Below, piece by piece: positions 1 through 9,536 of a DNA stretch of 64,000 bases (position 1 is the stretch's first letter; each line of letters starts with the position of its first letter). The stretch covers positions 1 to 64,000 of the forward strand of contig JAJUGR010000001.1 in the NCBI GenBank assembly GCA_029265905.1, written 5' to 3'. The DNA comes from Sporomusaceae bacterium (GTDB lineage: Bacteria; Bacillota; Negativicutes; Acidaminococcales; JAJUGR01). The notes under the pieces are model-generated. The model had not been told where the DNA came from. It did not search any database and saw only the letters and a list, made by a program, of their open reading frames with translations. Position numbers and translations under genes: made by a program.

Positions 1-138
1 ATGGTAATGCCTGGTGACAACATCACCATGGACATCGAGCTGATCACGCCGATTGCTATCGAACCGGGCCTGCGCTTCGCGATCCGCGAAGGCGGCCGCA
101 CGGTTGGCGCTGGCGTCGTAACCGCTATCAACGAGTAA
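1..138 (+). CDS. tuf: Elongation factor Tu, C-terminal fragment (partial, cut by window start)
   Basis: Only the last 45 codons are present, running in frame from base 1 to a TAA. The reading contains the domain III stretch [20 protein letters not shown] followed by RTVGAGVV, which is near-invariant in bacterial EF-Tu. EF-Tu is the GTPase that brings aminoacyl-tRNA to the ribosomal A site. Its place just upstream of rpsJ is the usual end of the str operon (rpsL-rpsG-fusA-tuf) in Firmicutes. The GTPase domain lies outside the window. Confidence 0.96.
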   Translation: MVMPGDNITMDIELITPIAIEPGLRFAIREGGRTVGAGVVTAINE

Positions 139-161
139 GACGATTGTTTAAACAGAACGGT

Positions 162-190
162 CGTGAGGGGTGCGTGGTGTGCCCCTCACG
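162..190 (+). terminator. Hairpin between tuf and rpsJ, possible terminator or attenuator
   Basis: CGTGAGGGG (162-170) and CCCCTCACG (182-190) form a perfect 9-bp stem with an 11-nt loop. No T-tract follows, so it may be an attenuator or RNA processing site rather than a full intrinsic terminator. The rest of 139-301 shows no gene; the rpsJ ribosome binding site GAGGAGGAAA lies at its end. Confidence 0.4.
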
Positions 191-301
191 CAGTCTGTCT
201 GGTGATGCGATGATGTGAAAGGTTGCCCAGCTGAGCCTGGGGGAATTTTCACAGAGTATGCCTTGTTCATGAAACCGGGCGATGAGGAGGAAATACTAAC
301 A

Positions 302-613
302 ATGGCTAAGCAACAAAAAATCAGAATCCGTTTGAAAGCCTACGATCACAAGGCTCTTGACCAAAGCGCGCTGAAAATCGTAGACACGGCAAAACGTACC
401 GGTGCTTCTGTTTCCGGTCCGATTCCCTTGCCGACTGAAAGAAACATCTTTACCATCTTGCGCTCCCCGCATGTCAATAAAGACTCCCGGGAACAGTTCG
501 AGATGCGGACACATAAACGCCTGATCGATATCCTGGAGCCAACGCCGAAAACGGTTGATGCGCTGATGCGTCTTGACCTGCCGGCAGGCGTGGACATCGA
601 GATCAAGCTGTAA
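302..613 (+). CDS. rpsJ: 30S ribosomal protein S10
   Basis: This 103-residue protein matches the usual S10 length and has the family stretches [17 protein letters not shown] and [15 protein letters not shown]10 is part of the 30S head and also serves as NusE in antitermination. The ATG at 302 is chosen because GAGGAGG sits just upstream and because it gives the canonical [10 protein letters not shown] start; a longer in-frame extension upstream has no such signal. It is the first gene of the S10 operon and is followed 13 nt later by rplC. Confidence 0.97.
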   Translation: MAKQQKIRIRLKAYDHKALDQSALKIVDTAKRTGASVSGPIPLPTERNIFTILRSPHVNKDSREQFEMRTHKRLIDILEPTPKTVDALMRLDLPAGVDIEIKL

Positions 614-626
614 GGGGGTGGCGAGA

Positions 627-1268
627 GTGGCAAAAGGCATTTTAGGCAAGAAGTTAGGTATGACGCAGGTCTTCATGGAAGACGGCACTTTTGTTCCTGT
701 AACTGTTGTTGAAGCCGGCCCCTGTGTGGTTGTTCAAAACCGCACTGAGGAAAAAGATGGCTACCACGCTGTTCAGCTTGGTTTCGGTGCAGTCAAGGAA
801 AAGAACGTAACGCGGCCGATGAAGGGACACTTCGCAAAAGCTGGCGTTAAGGCGGTAAGATTCACGAAGGAATTGCGCTTGCCGAGTCCTTCCGAGTATG
901 CGCTCGGTCAGGAAATTGGCGTTGACATTTTTGCCGCAGGCGAATTGGTTGACGTAACGGGCACTTCCCGTGGTAAAGGTTTTGCTGGCGGCATCAAACG
1001 CCACAACTTTGCCCGCGGTCCGATGGCCCACGGTTCCAAGTCGCATCGTGAGCCGGGCTCCATGGGTCCTCGTATGAGCGGTCCTGGCGGCAAGGTTTTC
1101 AAAGGCAAGAAATTGCCGGGCCACATGGGTCATGAACGTGTTACCGTTCAGCGCCTGACTGTGGTGCGTGTGGATGCAGAACGCAACCTCATGCTGATCA
1201 AAGGTGCAATCCCGGGGCCGAAAAAAGGTCTCGTGATCATCCGCAATACGGTGAAACCGGTTAAATAA
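627..1268 (+). CDS. rplC: 50S ribosomal protein L3
   Basis: The 213-residue product begins [16 protein letters not shown] and carries the long L3 loop seen as [20 protein letters not shown], which reaches towards the peptidyl transferase centre. L3 is an early 23S rRNA assembly protein. The GTG at 627 is preferred over the in-frame GTG at 618 because the GGGGG ribosome binding site (613-617) abuts the latter and is properly spaced from the former. It lies between rpsJ and rplD in standard S10-operon order. Confidence 0.96.
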   Translation: MAKGILGKKLGMTQVFMEDGTFVPVTVVEAGPCVVVQNRTEEKDGYHAVQLGFGAVKEKNVTRPMKGHFAKAGVKAVRFTKELRLPSPSEYALGQEIGVDIFAAGELVDVTGTSRGKGFAGGIKRHNFARGPMAHGSKSHREPGSMGPRMSGPGGKVFKGKKLPGHMGHERVTVQRLTVVRVDAERNLMLIKGAIPGPKKGLVIIRNTVKPVK

Positions 1269-1300
1269 CCGGACCCCGGACGGAAAGGAGGAAGGGCAAT

Positions 1301-1930
1301 ATGCCGACAGTAGCGGTATATAATCTCGCTGGTCAAGCGACTGGCGAACAAATAGAGTTGAACGAATCCGTCTTTGGCGTAGAATTTAATGAGGCAGTCG
1401 TGCATCAAGCAGTTGTGATGCAGTTGGCTAGCCGCCGTCAAGGCACAGCAGCTACAAAAACAAGAAGCTTCGTTCGCGGCGGTGGCCGTAAACCCTGGAA
1501 GCAAAAAGGCACTGGCAGGGCTCGTGCAGGCAGCATCCGTTCTCCGCTTTGGGTAGGTGGCGGTACGGTCTTCGGTCCGCATCCCCGTTCCTACAAATTG
1601 GGCATGCCGCGTAAGGCCCGCCGTTTGGCGATCCGTTGCGCGCTGTCCGCTAAATTGGCGGCAGGCGAGCTTGTAGTAGTTGACGGTCTTGCATTCGATG
1701 CGCCGAAAACGAAACAAGTGGTGTCCTTGCTGAAAGGTTTTGACGCAGCTGAGAAAAAAGCGTTGATTATCACCAACGGCGATGTGGAGAATGTGGAGAA
1801 ATCCGCCCGCAACATCCCTGGCGTGAAGGCGTTGTCTAACGAAACGCTCAACGTAATCGATCTGCTGCATCATGACAAGGTCCTGTTGTCGAAAGACGCT
1901 ATCACAAGGATTGAGGAGGTGCTCGCGTAA
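1301..1930 (+). CDS. rplD: 50S ribosomal protein L4
   Basis: The 209-residue protein shows the extended L4 loop (KPWKQKGTGRARAGSIRSP, about residues 63-81) that lines the polypeptide exit tunnel. L4 is a 23S rRNA-binding protein; in E. coli it also represses its own operon, which cannot be judged here. GGAAAGGAGG lies just upstream of the ATG. Its TAA overlaps the rplW ATG by one base, so translation of the two is probably coupled. Confidence 0.96.
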   Translation: MPTVAVYNLAGQATGEQIELNESVFGVEFNEAVVHQAVVMQLASRRQGTAATKTRSFVRGGGRKPWKQKGTGRARAGSIRSPLWVGGGTVFGPHPRSYKLGMPRKARRLAIRCALSAKLAAGELVVVDGLAFDAPKTKQVVSLLKGFDAAEKKALIITNGDVENVEKSARNIPGVKALSNETLNVIDLLHHDKVLLSKDAITRIEEVLA

Positions 1931-2220
1931 TGGCTGCAAATCCTCGCGACGTACTGATTCGCCCGCTGATTACTGAAAAAACGGCGGCGATGATGCAAGA
2001 CAACCGGTACAGCTTCGAAGTGCCTTTGACTGCCAACAAGGTGGAAATCCGCCAGGCAGTGGAAGCCATTTTCAACGTAAAAGTACTGAGCGTGAACACG
2101 ATCCGCGTCATGGGCAAAATGAAGCGGATGGGCAAACATCAGGGTAGACGTTCCGACTACAAAAAAGCGATCGTCAAGCTCGCTCCGGGCCAGACAATCG
2201 AAATTTTGGAAGGTATGTAA
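1930..2220 (+). CDS. rplW: 50S ribosomal protein L23
   Basis: The 96-residue product has the L23 features RPLITEKTAAMM near the N-terminus and NTIRVMGKMKRMGK in the RNA-contacting region. L23 sits at the tunnel exit, where trigger factor and SRP dock. The start overlaps the rplD stop, and a GGAGGTG sequence inside the end of rplD supplies the ribosome binding site. Length and position are standard. Confidence 0.96.
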   Translation: MAANPRDVLIRPLITEKTAAMMQDNRYSFEVPLTANKVEIRQAVEAIFNVKVLSVNTIRVMGKMKRMGKHQGRRSDYKKAIVKLAPGQTIEILEGM

Positions 2221-2244
2221 CGCCCGGAGAAGGAGGGGTTATTG

Positions 2245-3072
2245 ATGTCAGTTAAGAGCTTTAAACCGTATGCTCCTGGCAGACGGTTCATGACGGTTTC
2301 TTCCTTTGAAGAAATCACTGCTGCTAAACCGGAACGTTCGCTCGTCGAACGTCTGCAAAAGCATGCAGGCCGCAACAAGCAAGGCAAGATCACTGTCCGG
2401 CATCACGGCGGCGGTCACAAACGCCTGTATCGTGTGATTGATTTCAAGCGCACGAAAGACGATGTGCCGGCAACGGTAGCAACCATCGAATACGATCCGA
2501 ACCGCAGCGCGCGTATCGCCCTTCTGTTCTATGCAGACGGCGAGAAACGCTACATCTTGGCGCCGAACACGTTGAAGGTCGGCGACAAAGTTGTCAGCGG
2601 TCCGAACTCGGACATTAAAGTTGGCAACTGCCTGCCGTTCAAAAACATTCCGGTTGGTACCATGGTACACAACGTGGAAATGAAAATCGGCAAGGGCGCT
2701 CAACTGGTCCGCAGCGCAGGCGCTGGCGCACAGCTGATGGCTAAAGAAGGCGACTACGCTCTCTTGAGGCTGCCGTCCGGCGAGTTGCGCAAAGTGCACA
2801 TCAACTGCCGCGCGACCGTTGGTCAAGTTGGTAACCTGGAGCATGAGAACATCAGCATCGGCAAGGCCGGTCGCTCCCGTTGGCTCGGCATTCGTCCCGC
2901 CAACCGCGGCGTGGTCATGAACCCGAACGACCATCCGCACGGTGGTGGCGAGGCTCGTTCGCCGGTTGGCCGCAAGCATCCGGTTACACCTTGGGGCAAA
3001 TGTGCTCATGGCGCTCGTACTCGCAAGAAGAAAGCGTCTGATAAGCTCATCGTGAGACGCAGAACGAAATAA
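2245..3072 (+). CDS. rplB: 50S ribosomal protein L2
   Basis: The 275-residue protein is the usual L2 size. It has the N-terminal [19 protein letters not shown] stretch and the C-terminal [19 protein letters not shown] loop holding the conserved His needed for peptidyl transferase activity. The ATG at 2245 is used rather than the TTG at 2242 because it gives the canonical [12 protein letters not shown] start and fits the AAGGAGGGG site. The gene lies between rplW and rpsS. Confidence 0.97.
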   Translation: MSVKSFKPYAPGRRFMTVSSFEEITAAKPERSLVERLQKHAGRNKQGKITVRHHGGGHKRLYRVIDFKRTKDDVPATVATIEYDPNRSARIALLFYADGEKRYILAPNTLKVGDKVVSGPNSDIKVGNCLPFKNIPVGTMVHNVEMKIGKGAQLVRSAGAGAQLMAKEGDYALLRLPSGELRKVHINCRATVGQVGNLEHENISIGKAGRSRWLGIRPANRGVVMNPNDHPHGGGEARSPVGRKHPVTPWGKCAHGARTRKKKASDKLIVRRRTK

Positions 3073-3097
3073 CCGGTGAGGAAAGGAGGCCACTTGA

Positions 3098-3379
3098 GTG
3101 TCCAGATCTGTTAAAAAGGGCCCATACGTACATGAGAGCCTGCTGAAAAAAATCGATACGATGAACGCTGCTGGCGATAAAAAAGTCATTAAGACTTGGT
3201 CGCGCAGCTCGACCATCCTGCCGAATTTTGTCGGACACACCATCGCGGTGCATGATGGCCGGAAGCATATCCCGGTCTACGTGACGGAAGACATGGTCGG
3301 CCATAAACTGGGCGAGTTCGCACCAACCCGTACCTATAAGGGCCACGCTGGTAACGAACGGTCGTCCGGCCTGAGATAA
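3098..3379 (+). CDS. rpsS: 30S ribosomal protein S19
   Basis: The 93-residue protein starts at a GTG preceded by GAAAGGAGG and has the S19 hallmarks [18 protein letters not shown] and [21 protein letters not shown]19 binds the 30S head with S13 and contacts the A-site region. It is followed 20 nt later by rplV. Length and context are canonical. Confidence 0.96.
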   Translation: MSRSVKKGPYVHESLLKKIDTMNAAGDKKVIKTWSRSSTILPNFVGHTIAVHDGRKHIPVYVTEDMVGHKLGEFAPTRTYKGHAGNERSSGLR

Positions 3380-3399
3380 GTCGGAGAGGGGGCAATTAC

Positions 3400-3732
3400 A
3401 TGGAAGCGAAAGCGATTGCGAAGTATGTCCGCATCGCACCCCGTAAAATCCGCATCGTGGTCGATCTGATCCGCGGAAAGTCGGTGGGCGAAGCAATCGC
3501 CATCCTCAAACACACTCCTAAAGTGGGTTCTGAGGTGGTTGAAAAGGTGCTTATGTCGGCTATGGCCAATGCTGAGCACAACTATGACATGAATGTTGAC
3601 AATTTGTTCGTGTCCGAAGCATTTGTGGATCAAGGACCGACCCTGAAACGCATTCATCCGCGTTCTCGTGGGCAGGCATTCAAGATCCTGAAAAGATCCA
3701 GCCATGTTACTGTGAAAGTAAAAGAAAGATAA
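3400..3732 (+). CDS. rplV: 50S ribosomal protein L22
   Basis: The 110-residue product shows L22 signatures: [20 protein letters not shown] at the N-terminus and a C-terminal hairpin with [16 protein letters not shown]. That beta-hairpin reaches into the exit tunnel and is a known macrolide-resistance locus in the family. The ATG follows GGAGAGGGGGC. It sits between rpsS and rpsC as expected. Confidence 0.96.
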   Translation: MEAKAIAKYVRIAPRKIRIVVDLIRGKSVGEAIAILKHTPKVGSEVVEKVLMSAMANAEHNYDMNVDNLFVSEAFVDQGPTLKRIHPRSRGQAFKILKRSSHVTVKVKER

Positions 3733-3763
3733 GGTAACTTCGGGCAGAAGGAGGGAAACGGTA

Positions 3764-4435
3764 GTGGGTCAAAAAGTTAATCCGCATGGCCTTCGCGTCG
3801 GTATCATTAAGACGTGGGATTCCCGTTGGTTTGCCGAAAAAGATTATGAGAAGTTCTTGCTTGAGGATATTAAAATCCGCGAGTACATCAAAGAAAAACT
3901 CTTTTCGGCCGGTATCTCCCGCGTAGAAATCGAACGTGCTGCCAATCGCGCACGCATTACGATTCATACAGCAAAACCTGGTATGGTGATTGGTCGCGGC
4001 GGCGCCAACATCGAGCAACTGAAAAAAGAGTTGAAAACGATGACGGAAAGCCAGGTCGACATCAACATCCAGGAAATCAAACAGCAAGATCTTGACGCTA
4101 CGCTCGTAGCTGAGAGCATTGCTTCCCAGCTCGAACGCCGTATTGCGTTCCGTCGGGCTATGAAACAAGCCGTCGGCCGCACGATGCGCATGGGCGCTAA
4201 AGGGATCAAAGTTATGGTGGGCGGCCGTCTCGGCGGCGCAGAAATCGCCCGGTCTGAAAGCTACCGTGAAGGCAGTATCCCCCTGCACACACTTCGCGCT
4301 GATATCGACTATGGTACGGCGGAAGCCCATACCACCTACGGTCGTATCGGTGTAAAAGTGTGGATCTACAAGGGTGAAGTCCTCCCGGAAAGCAAGGCTG
4401 TCAAGGCGGCGCCGGTTGAAGGAGGCGAAGCGTAA
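3764..4435 (+). CDS. rpsC: 30S ribosomal protein S3
   Basis: The 223-residue product begins [20 protein letters not shown] and contains the KH motif stretch [17 protein letters not shown], followed by the C-terminal domain with [14 protein letters not shown]3 forms part of the mRNA entry channel. The GTG start is preceded by AGAAGGAGGG. The TAA overlaps the rplP ATG by one base, indicating translational coupling. Confidence 0.96.
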   Translation: MGQKVNPHGLRVGIIKTWDSRWFAEKDYEKFLLEDIKIREYIKEKLFSAGISRVEIERAANRARITIHTAKPGMVIGRGGANIEQLKKELKTMTESQVDINIQEIKQQDLDATLVAESIASQLERRIAFRRAMKQAVGRTMRMGAKGIKVMVGGRLGGAEIARSESYREGSIPLHTLRADIDYGTAEAHTTYGRIGVKVWIYKGEVLPESKAVKAAPVEGGEA

Positions 4436-4905
4436 TGTTGTTGCCAAAGCGCGTAAAGCATCGTAAAACGCATCGCGGACGCATGACTGGCAAGGCGAAC
4501 CGTGGCAACACGATTTCCCATGGCCAATATGGTCTTGTTGCGCTTGAACCGTCCTGGATCACCAACCGTCAGATTGAAGCGGCTCGTATTGCGATGACCC
4601 GCTACATCAAACGTGGCGGCCAGGTTTGGATCAAAATTTTCCCGGATAAGCCTGTAACGGCGAAACCGGCTGAAACCCGTATGGGTAGCGGCAAAGGCTC
4701 CCCTGAATACTGGGTTGCGGTAGTAAAACCGGGCCGCGTAATGTTCGAAATGGACGGCGTGGCGCCTGAAGTAGCTCGTGAAGCAATGCGTCTTGCTGCT
4801 CACAAGCTGCCGATTAAGACAAAGTTCGTGATTCGTGGCGAGGAGGAGCTATCGGCCGCTTCGAACGTAGAACACGAGGAAGTGGGTGAAGCTCATGAAG
4901 GTTAA
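4435..4905 (+). CDS. rplP: 50S ribosomal protein L16
   Basis: The product begins [17 protein letters not shown] and has the conserved [16 protein letters not shown] and [18 protein letters not shown] stretches of L16, which lies next to the A-site tRNA elbow. At 156 residues it is about a dozen residues longer than typical L16. The extra part is an acidic tail ([11 protein letters not shown]) whose coding region overlaps the start of rpmC. Confidence 0.95.
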   Translation: MLLPKRVKHRKTHRGRMTGKANRGNTISHGQYGLVALEPSWITNRQIEAARIAMTRYIKRGGQVWIKIFPDKPVTAKPAETRMGSGKGSPEYWVAVVKPGRVMFEMDGVAPEVAREAMRLAAHKLPIKTKFVIRGEEELSAASNVEHEEVGEAHEG

Positions 4906-5092
4906 TGAGATTCGTGACCTTTCGGCGACGGAACTCGATCAAAAGCTGAGCGGCCTGAAAGATGAGCTGTTCAACCTTCGGTTCCAGCTGGCAACAGGTC
5001 AGCTTGAAAACCCAATGCGCATCCGCGATGTGAAAAAAGCAATAGCCCGCTTAAAAACCATCCAGCGTGAGCGCGAGCTGAAACAGGCCTGA
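4895..5092 (+). CDS. rpmC: 50S ribosomal protein L29
   Basis: The 65-residue, mostly helical protein has the L29 pattern [18 protein letters not shown], with [13 protein letters not shown] and an Arg/Lys-rich C-terminus. L29 sits near L23 at the tunnel exit. The ATG at 4895 gives the canonical N-terminus; an in-frame GTG at 4886 is closer to the GAGGA site (4876-4880) and could also be used. The gene overlaps the end of rplP by 11 nt. Confidence 0.94.
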   Translation: MKVNEIRDLSATELDQKLSGLKDELFNLRFQLATGQLENPMRIRDVKKAIARLKTIQRERELKQA

Positions 5093-5127
5093 GGCTTGTC
5101 CCGGTCTGAGAAAGGAGGCAGAAATCT

Positions 5128-5388
5128 GTGACTGAAGAAAGAAACATGCGTCCTGTGCGTACTGGCCGGGTAGTCAGCGACAAGATGGACAAAACTGTTG
5201 TCGTAACAGTCGAGCGTCTTGTGCGGCACCCTTTGTATAAGAAGAGCATGAAAGAGACGATCAAATTCAAGGCCCATGATGAAAAAAATGAGTGCCAGGT
5301 TGGCGATCTCGTTTCGGTTATGCAGACTCGCCCGTTGTCGAAAGACAAGTTCTGGCGTGTAGTGGAAATATTAGAACGGGCGAAGTGA
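5128..5388 (+). CDS. rpsQ: 30S ribosomal protein S17
   Basis: The 86-residue OB-fold protein includes the S17 stretches [20 protein letters not shown] and [18 protein letters not shown]. It binds 16S rRNA early in assembly. A GTG start at 5128 follows GAAAGGAGGC. It lies between rpmC and rplN. Confidence 0.95.
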   Translation: MTEERNMRPVRTGRVVSDKMDKTVVVTVERLVRHPLYKKSMKETIKFKAHDEKNECQVGDLVSVMQTRPLSKDKFWRVVEILERAK

Positions 5389-5427
5389 TGTTAAACGCCC
5401 TGCAACTTCTGGTAGGGAGGGAGAACC

Positions 5428-5796
5428 ATGATTCAACAGCAAACGATTTTAAATGTTGCTGATAACACGGGCGCGAAAAAAGTTATGTGCATCCGCGTGC
5501 TCGGAGGCTCCTACCGCAGATATGCCAACATCGGCGATGTCATCGTTTGTGCCGTTAAAGATGCATCACCCGGTGGCGTTGTCAAAAAAGGCGACGTGGT
5601 AAAAGCGGTTGTGGTCCGTTCCGTTAAGGGAACGCATCGTCCGGACGGTTCGTACATCAGCTTTGACGAAAACGCGGCCGTAGTAATCCGTGATGATAAA
5701 AGCCCGCGCGGCACCCGTATCTTTGGACCAGTTGCCCGCGAATTGCGTGAAAAAGATTATATGAAGATCATTTCGTTGGCGCCGGAAGTTCTGTAA
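5428..5796 (+). CDS. rplN: 50S ribosomal protein L14
   Basis: The 122-residue protein, exactly the usual L14 length, begins [20 protein letters not shown] and contains [18 protein letters not shown] and the C-terminal [19 protein letters not shown]14 lies at the intersubunit bridge and is the docking site of RsfS in the family. The ATG is preceded by GGGAGGGAG. Confidence 0.97.
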   Translation: MIQQQTILNVADNTGAKKVMCIRVLGGSYRRYANIGDVIVCAVKDASPGGVVKKGDVVKAVVVRSVKGTHRPDGSYISFDENAAVVIRDDKSPRGTRIFGPVARELREKDYMKIISLAPEVL

Positions 5797-5834
5797 GTCG
5801 GGCGCCGGTGTCCGAAGTTAAGGAGGTGTCCGAC

Positions 5835-6173
5835 GTGGCTGAAGCCCAAAAACTGCATGTAAAAAAAGGCGACACCGTCGTAGTCCTGTCCGGTAAGGAC
5901 AAGGGCAAAAAGGGTAAAGTAATCGAAGCTTTGCCGAAGAAGGCCAAAGTGGTCGTCGAAGGTGTCAATAAAGTAAAGCGGCATACAAAGCCGTCACAAT
6001 CCGCGCCTCAGGGTGGTATCCTGGTGAAGGAGGCAGCGCTTTCTTCCTCCAAGGTCATGTTGGTCTGCCCCGCCTGCGATAAAGCAACCCGGATTGCAAA
6101 AACCGCTCTTGCCAGCGGCGTATTTGCCCGGACTTGCAAAAAATGCGGCGAGATCATTGACAAGGATAAATAA
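5835..6173 (+). CDS. rplX: 50S ribosomal protein L24 with a C-terminal Cys4 (zinc-ribbon-like) motif
   Basis: L24 starts 50S assembly by binding the 23S 5' domain. The 112-residue product has the KOW motif ([20 protein letters not shown]) and [11 protein letters not shown]. The GTG at 5835 is chosen because AAGGAGGTG (5820-5827) is optimally placed; a longer frame upstream overlaps this site. The C-terminal third has CPAC and, about 22 residues on, CKKCGE, a C4 arrangement that many L24 proteins have lost. This suggests zinc binding. The protein is slightly longer than usual L24. Confidence 0.95.
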   Translation: MAEAQKLHVKKGDTVVVLSGKDKGKKGKVIEALPKKAKVVVEGVNKVKRHTKPSQSAPQGGILVKEAALSSSKVMLVCPACDKATRIAKTALASGVFARTCKKCGEIIDKDK

Positions 6174-6205
6174 TTCCTGAGACCTGAGAAAGGAGGCAAA
6201 CACGA

Positions 6206-6754
6206 ATGGCAACTACGCCGAGACTAAAAGAGAAGTACTTGACCGAAGTAGCGAAAGCTATGATGGAAAAGTTCGGCTATAAAAACGTAATGGAAATTCC
6301 TCGTATCGAGAAGGTTGTCCTGAACATGGGCGTGGGCGAAGCGGTTGCTAACCCGAAAGTAATGGATGCAGCTGTGGCTGACATGACCATGATCGCAGGC
6401 CAAAAACCTGTTATCACGCGGGCGAAAAAATCCATTGCGACCTACAAAATTCGGCAGAACATGCCGATCGGTGTGAAGGTTACCCTGCGCGGCGCACGTA
6501 TGTTCTACTTCCTCGACAAGCTGATGAATGTAGCGCTCCCTCGGGTGCGTGACTTCCGCGGCGTTAACCCGAACTCGTTCGATGGGCGTGGCAACTACTC
6601 CATGGGTGTTAAGGAGCAGCTGATCTTCCCGGAGATCGATTACGACAAGATCGACAAAGTACGCGGCATGGATATCATTGTGGTAACCACCGCGAAAACC
6701 GATGAAGAGGCTCGTGAGCTCCTTAAGTTGCTCGGGATGCCCTTCAGCGCGTAA
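6206..6754 (+). CDS. rplE: 50S ribosomal protein L5
   Basis: The 182-residue protein shows L5 landmarks: [37 protein letters not shown], and [19 protein letters not shown] near the end. L5 binds 5S rRNA and contacts the P-site tRNA. The ATG follows GAGAAAGGAGGC. It is in spc-operon order between rplX and rpsZ. Confidence 0.97.
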   Translation: MATTPRLKEKYLTEVAKAMMEKFGYKNVMEIPRIEKVVLNMGVGEAVANPKVMDAAVADMTMIAGQKPVITRAKKSIATYKIRQNMPIGVKVTLRGARMFYFLDKLMNVALPRVRDFRGVNPNSFDGRGNYSMGVKEQLIFPEIDYDKIDKVRGMDIIVVTTAKTDEEARELLKLLGMPFSA

Positions 6755-6769
6755 GAAGGAGGGAGCTTC

Positions 6770-6955
6770 GTGGCAAAAACAGCCCTGATTGAGAAATGGA
6801 AACGCGAACCGAAGTTCAAGGTTCGCAAGTATAACCGCTGTAAAGTCTGCGGTCGCCCGCACGCTTACATGCGCAAATTCGGCATGTGCCGCGTTTGCTT
6901 CCGTGAATTCAGCTATAAAGGCGCGATTCCGGGAGTAACCAAAGCCAGCTGGTAA
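6770..6955 (+). CDS. rpsZ: 30S ribosomal protein S14, zinc-binding (type Z)
   Basis: The short 61-residue form of S14 has a complete CxxC...CxxC zinc motif (CKVC at about residues 24-27, CRVC at about 40-43). This is the Cys-containing form typical of Firmicutes, as opposed to the longer Cys-free S14. S14 is a late-assembly protein of the 30S head. A GTG start follows AGAAGGAGGG. No Cys-free paralogue is seen in the window. Confidence 0.96.
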   Translation: MAKTALIEKWKREPKFKVRKYNRCKVCGRPHAYMRKFGMCRVCFREFSYKGAIPGVTKASW

Positions 6956-6985
6956 GAACCGCAAGAGGAAGGAGGTTATCTTTCG

Positions 6986-7384
6986 ATGGTAATGACCGAT
7001 CCGATCGCCGACATGCTTACCCGTATCCGGAATGCAAACTCGGTGTATCATGATAAAGTGGAGATTCCTGGCTCCAAAATGAAGGAATCCCTGGCAGCTA
7101 TTCTGAAGGCAGAAGGCTTCATTAAAGATTTTGAAGTCATCGCCGACAACAAGCAAAACACAATCCGCGTATCCTTGAAATACGGCTCGAACCGCGAGAA
7201 AGTCATTTCCGGCTTGAAACGCATTTCGAAACCTGGTCTCCGGGTTTACGCGAAAAAAGATCAATTGCCCCGTGTCCTGGGTGGTCTGGGGATCGCCATC
7301 ATCTCCACCTCCAAGGGTCTGATGACGGACAAAAATGCGAGAAAAGACGGCCTGGGCGGCGAAGTACTCGCCTACGTTTGGTAA
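6986..7384 (+). CDS. rpsH: 30S ribosomal protein S8
   Basis: The 132-residue product has the S8 N-terminus [15 protein letters not shown] and the C-terminal stretches [20 protein letters not shown] and VLAYVW. S8 binds the central domain of 16S rRNA. ATG 6986 is 9 nt from AAGGAGGT (6969-6976) and is preferred, although ATG 6992 gives the more usual MTDPIADML start. Confidence 0.96.
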   Translation: MVMTDPIADMLTRIRNANSVYHDKVEIPGSKMKESLAAILKAEGFIKDFEVIADNKQNTIRVSLKYGSNREKVISGLKRISKPGLRVYAKKDQLPRVLGGLGIAIISTSKGLMTDKNARKDGLGGEVLAYVW

Positions 7385-7411
7385 CAGGCCCGAGATAGGA
7401 GGTGCTCGTAC

Positions 7412-7960
7412 ATGTCGAGAATTGGTAGACAACCGATCGTAATTCCTGCGGGAGTTACGGTTACGGTAGAAGACAATATGGTGACGGTAAAGGGCCCCAA
7501 AGGGGAGCTGTCCCGTCAAATCAACAAAGACATGATCATCGAGCAGGAAGCTGGTCAATTGCTGGTGAGCCGTCCGTCCGATCAAAAGGCGCATCGCTCA
7601 CTGCATGGTCTGTCCCGCACGTTGATCTCCAACATGGTGACGGGTGTCACCACTGGCTTTACCAGAACCCTTGAGATCGTTGGCGTCGGCTATCGTGCCG
7701 CTAAAGCGGGCAACAACGTCAACATGACTCTTGGTTTCTCCCATCCGGTTGTGATCGAGCCTCCCGCAGGCATCACCCTGGATGTGCCGGCGCCCAACCG
7801 CATCATCGTCTCCGGTATCAACAAGGAGCACGTCGGTGCTATGGCGGCCAACATTCGCTCGCTGCGCGAGCCTGAGCCGTATAAGGGCAAGGGCGTCAAG
7901 TACGAGGGTGAAGTTGTCCGTCGCAAAGTCGGCAAGGCCGGCGGTAAAGGCAAGAAGTAA
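7412..7960 (+). CDS. rplF: 50S ribosomal protein L6
   Basis: The 182-residue protein begins [19 protein letters not shown], repeats the L6 fold twice, and ends with the signature [19 protein letters not shown], which contacts 23S rRNA near the sarcin-ricin loop. ATG 7412 follows ATAGGAGGTG. The context is canonical. Confidence 0.97.
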   Translation: MSRIGRQPIVIPAGVTVTVEDNMVTVKGPKGELSRQINKDMIIEQEAGQLLVSRPSDQKAHRSLHGLSRTLISNMVTGVTTGFTRTLEIVGVGYRAAKAGNNVNMTLGFSHPVVIEPPAGITLDVPAPNRIIVSGINKEHVGAMAANIRSLREPEPYKGKGVKYEGEVVRRKVGKAGGKGKK

Positions 7961-7986
7961 GCGGCTAAGGGAAGGGAGTGAATACC

Positions 7987-8355
7987 TTGCTTCTTAAAGA
8001 AGACAAGAATGCAAAGCGTCAAAAACGTCATCTTAGAACACGCAAGCATATCGTGGGTACGGCTGAACGCCCGAGACTCAACGTCTTCCGTAGCCTGAAC
8101 AATATCTACGCGCAAGTTATCAACGACGTTACCGGCGAAACCATTGTTTCGGCGAGCTCACTGGATAAAGACCTGAAAGGTACCATCGTTAGCGGCGGTA
8201 ACCTGGAAGGTGCAAAAGCAGTTGGCAAAGCGATCGCAACTCGTGCGAAGGAAAAAGGCATCGAGAAGGTAGTGTTTGATCGTGGTGGCTATCTCTATCA
8301 CGGACGTGTAGCGGCTCTGGCCGATGCAGCTCGTGAAGCTGGCCTTGAGTTCTAA
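7987..8355 (+). CDS. rplR: 50S ribosomal protein L18
   Basis: The 122-residue protein has an Arg/Lys-rich N-terminus ([15 protein letters not shown]) and the core [19 protein letters not shown], ending in the L18 stretch [21 protein letters not shown]18 binds 5S rRNA with L5. The TTG at 7987 is proposed because AAGGGAG (7972-7978) is 8 nt upstream; an in-frame GTG at 7978 overlaps the Shine-Dalgarno sequence and is less likely. Confidence 0.94.
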   Translation: MLLKEDKNAKRQKRHLRTRKHIVGTAERPRLNVFRSLNNIYAQVINDVTGETIVSASSLDKDLKGTIVSGGNLEGAKAVGKAIATRAKEKGIEKVVFDRGGYLYHGRVAALADAAREAGLEF

Positions 8356-8372
8356 GAGAAGGAGGAATAGTA

Positions 8373-8873
8373 GTGGCGAGAATTGACTCTCGAGATCTCG
8401 ATCTCAAAGAGAAGGTTGTATATATCAACCGTGTAGCGAAAGTTGTCAAGGGTGGCCGCCGTTTCTCCTTCAGCGCACTGGTAGTTGTCGGCGACGAGAA
8501 CGGCCACGTGGGCATGGGACTCGGCAAGGCTGCTGAAGTACCGGAAGCGATCCGCAAGGGCGTGGAAGATGCGAAGAAAAACCTCATCAACGTACCGTTG
8601 GTGGGAACGACTGTTCCCCATGCGGTGATCGGCCGCTTCGGCGCCGGCAGCGTGTTGGTGAAACCGGCCGCCCCTGGTACCGGCGTTATCGCTGGTGGCG
8701 CGGTTCGTGCCGTATTGGAATTGGCAGGCGTCCATGACATCCTGACCAAATGCCTGGGTTCCTCGAACCCGAACAACGTCGTTCGTGCAACGCTTGACGC
8801 GTTGTCTAACATGAAACGCGCTGAACGTGTTGCGCAATTGCGCGGCAAAACCGTACAAGAAGTTTTGGGCTAA
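8373..8873 (+). CDS. rpsE: 30S ribosomal protein S5
   Basis: The 166-residue product has the dsRBD-like N-terminal domain with [19 protein letters not shown] and the C-terminal domain with [17 protein letters not shown] and [15 protein letters not shown]5 lines the mRNA entry site and influences decoding accuracy. The GTG at 8373 follows GAGAAGGAGG. Confidence 0.97.
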   Translation: MARIDSRDLDLKEKVVYINRVAKVVKGGRRFSFSALVVVGDENGHVGMGLGKAAEVPEAIRKGVEDAKKNLINVPLVGTTVPHAVIGRFGAGSVLVKPAAPGTGVIAGGAVRAVLELAGVHDILTKCLGSSNPNNVVRATLDALSNMKRAERVAQLRGKTVQEVLG

Positions 8874-8885
8874 GGAGGTAGCGAG

Positions 8886-9071
8886 ATGGAAAAGCTGAAG
8901 ATTACACTGGTCAGAAGCCTGATCGGTCGTCCGGAAGACCAGCGCGCTACTGTCCGGGCCCTGGGTCTTCGTAAAATGCACCACTCGGTAATGCAAGATG
9001 CTTCGCCGGCAGTGCTCGGCATGATTCACAAAGTTCGCCATCTTGTCCAAGTGGAAAAAGCAGAAGCTTAA
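8886..9071 (+). CDS. rpmD: 50S ribosomal protein L30
   Basis: The 61-residue protein matches the short bacterial L30: [18 protein letters not shown] and [19 protein letters not shown], followed by [11 protein letters not shown]. The ATG follows the rpsE stop by 12 nt with AAGGAGGT in between. It sits between rpsE and rplO as in other Firmicutes. Confidence 0.95.
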   Translation: MEKLKITLVRSLIGRPEDQRATVRALGLRKMHHSVMQDASPAVLGMIHKVRHLVQVEKAEA

Positions 9072-9094
9072 GAACGAGGAGGTGCAGGATAACA

Positions 9095-9535
9095 ATGAAA
9101 CTGCATGAATTGTCTCCCGCTCCTGGTTCGAAGAAAGCAGCCGTCCGCGTTGGTCGCGGCCTTGGCTCCGGTTTGGGGAAAACCTCCGGACGCGGTCAAA
9201 AAGGCCAGAACTCCCGCAGCGGCGGTGGCACTCGTCCAGGTTTTGAAGGCGGTCAGAAACCGTTGTATTTGAGACTGCCGAAGCGCGGTTTCACGAACAT
9301 TTTCAAAAAGGAATATGTCGAGATCAATGTCGGTGCTTTGGAACGCTTTGAAGCAGGCACTGTTGTTGATGCGGTCTTGTTGATCGAATGTGGCATGATT
9401 AAAAACATTCGCGACGGCATCCGCATTCTTGGCAATGGTGAATTAACTAAAGCCCTGACTGTTCAGGCAGCTGGTTTTAGCGCCAGTGCTGCGAACAAGA
9501 TCCAGGCAGCCGGTGGCAAAGCCGAGGTGATTTGA
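9095..9535 (+). CDS. rplO: 50S ribosomal protein L15
   Basis: The 146-residue protein begins [20 protein letters not shown] with the Gly-rich [18 protein letters not shown] extension typical of L15, and ends with the [19 protein letters not shown] region. L15 binds late in 50S assembly. Its stop at 9535 is one base before the secY start. Confidence 0.96.
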   Translation: MKLHELSPAPGSKKAAVRVGRGLGSGLGKTSGRGQKGQNSRSGGGTRPGFEGGQKPLYLRLPKRGFTNIFKKEYVEINVGALERFEAGTVVDAVLLIECGMIKNIRDGIRILGNGELTKALTVQAAGFSASAANKIQAAGGKAEVI

Positions 9536-9536
9536 A

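Noticed and set aside
6224-7594. 456-codon minus-strand frame
   Set aside because: It runs antisense through rplE, rpsZ, rpsH and rplF, all unmistakable, and has no ribosome binding site.
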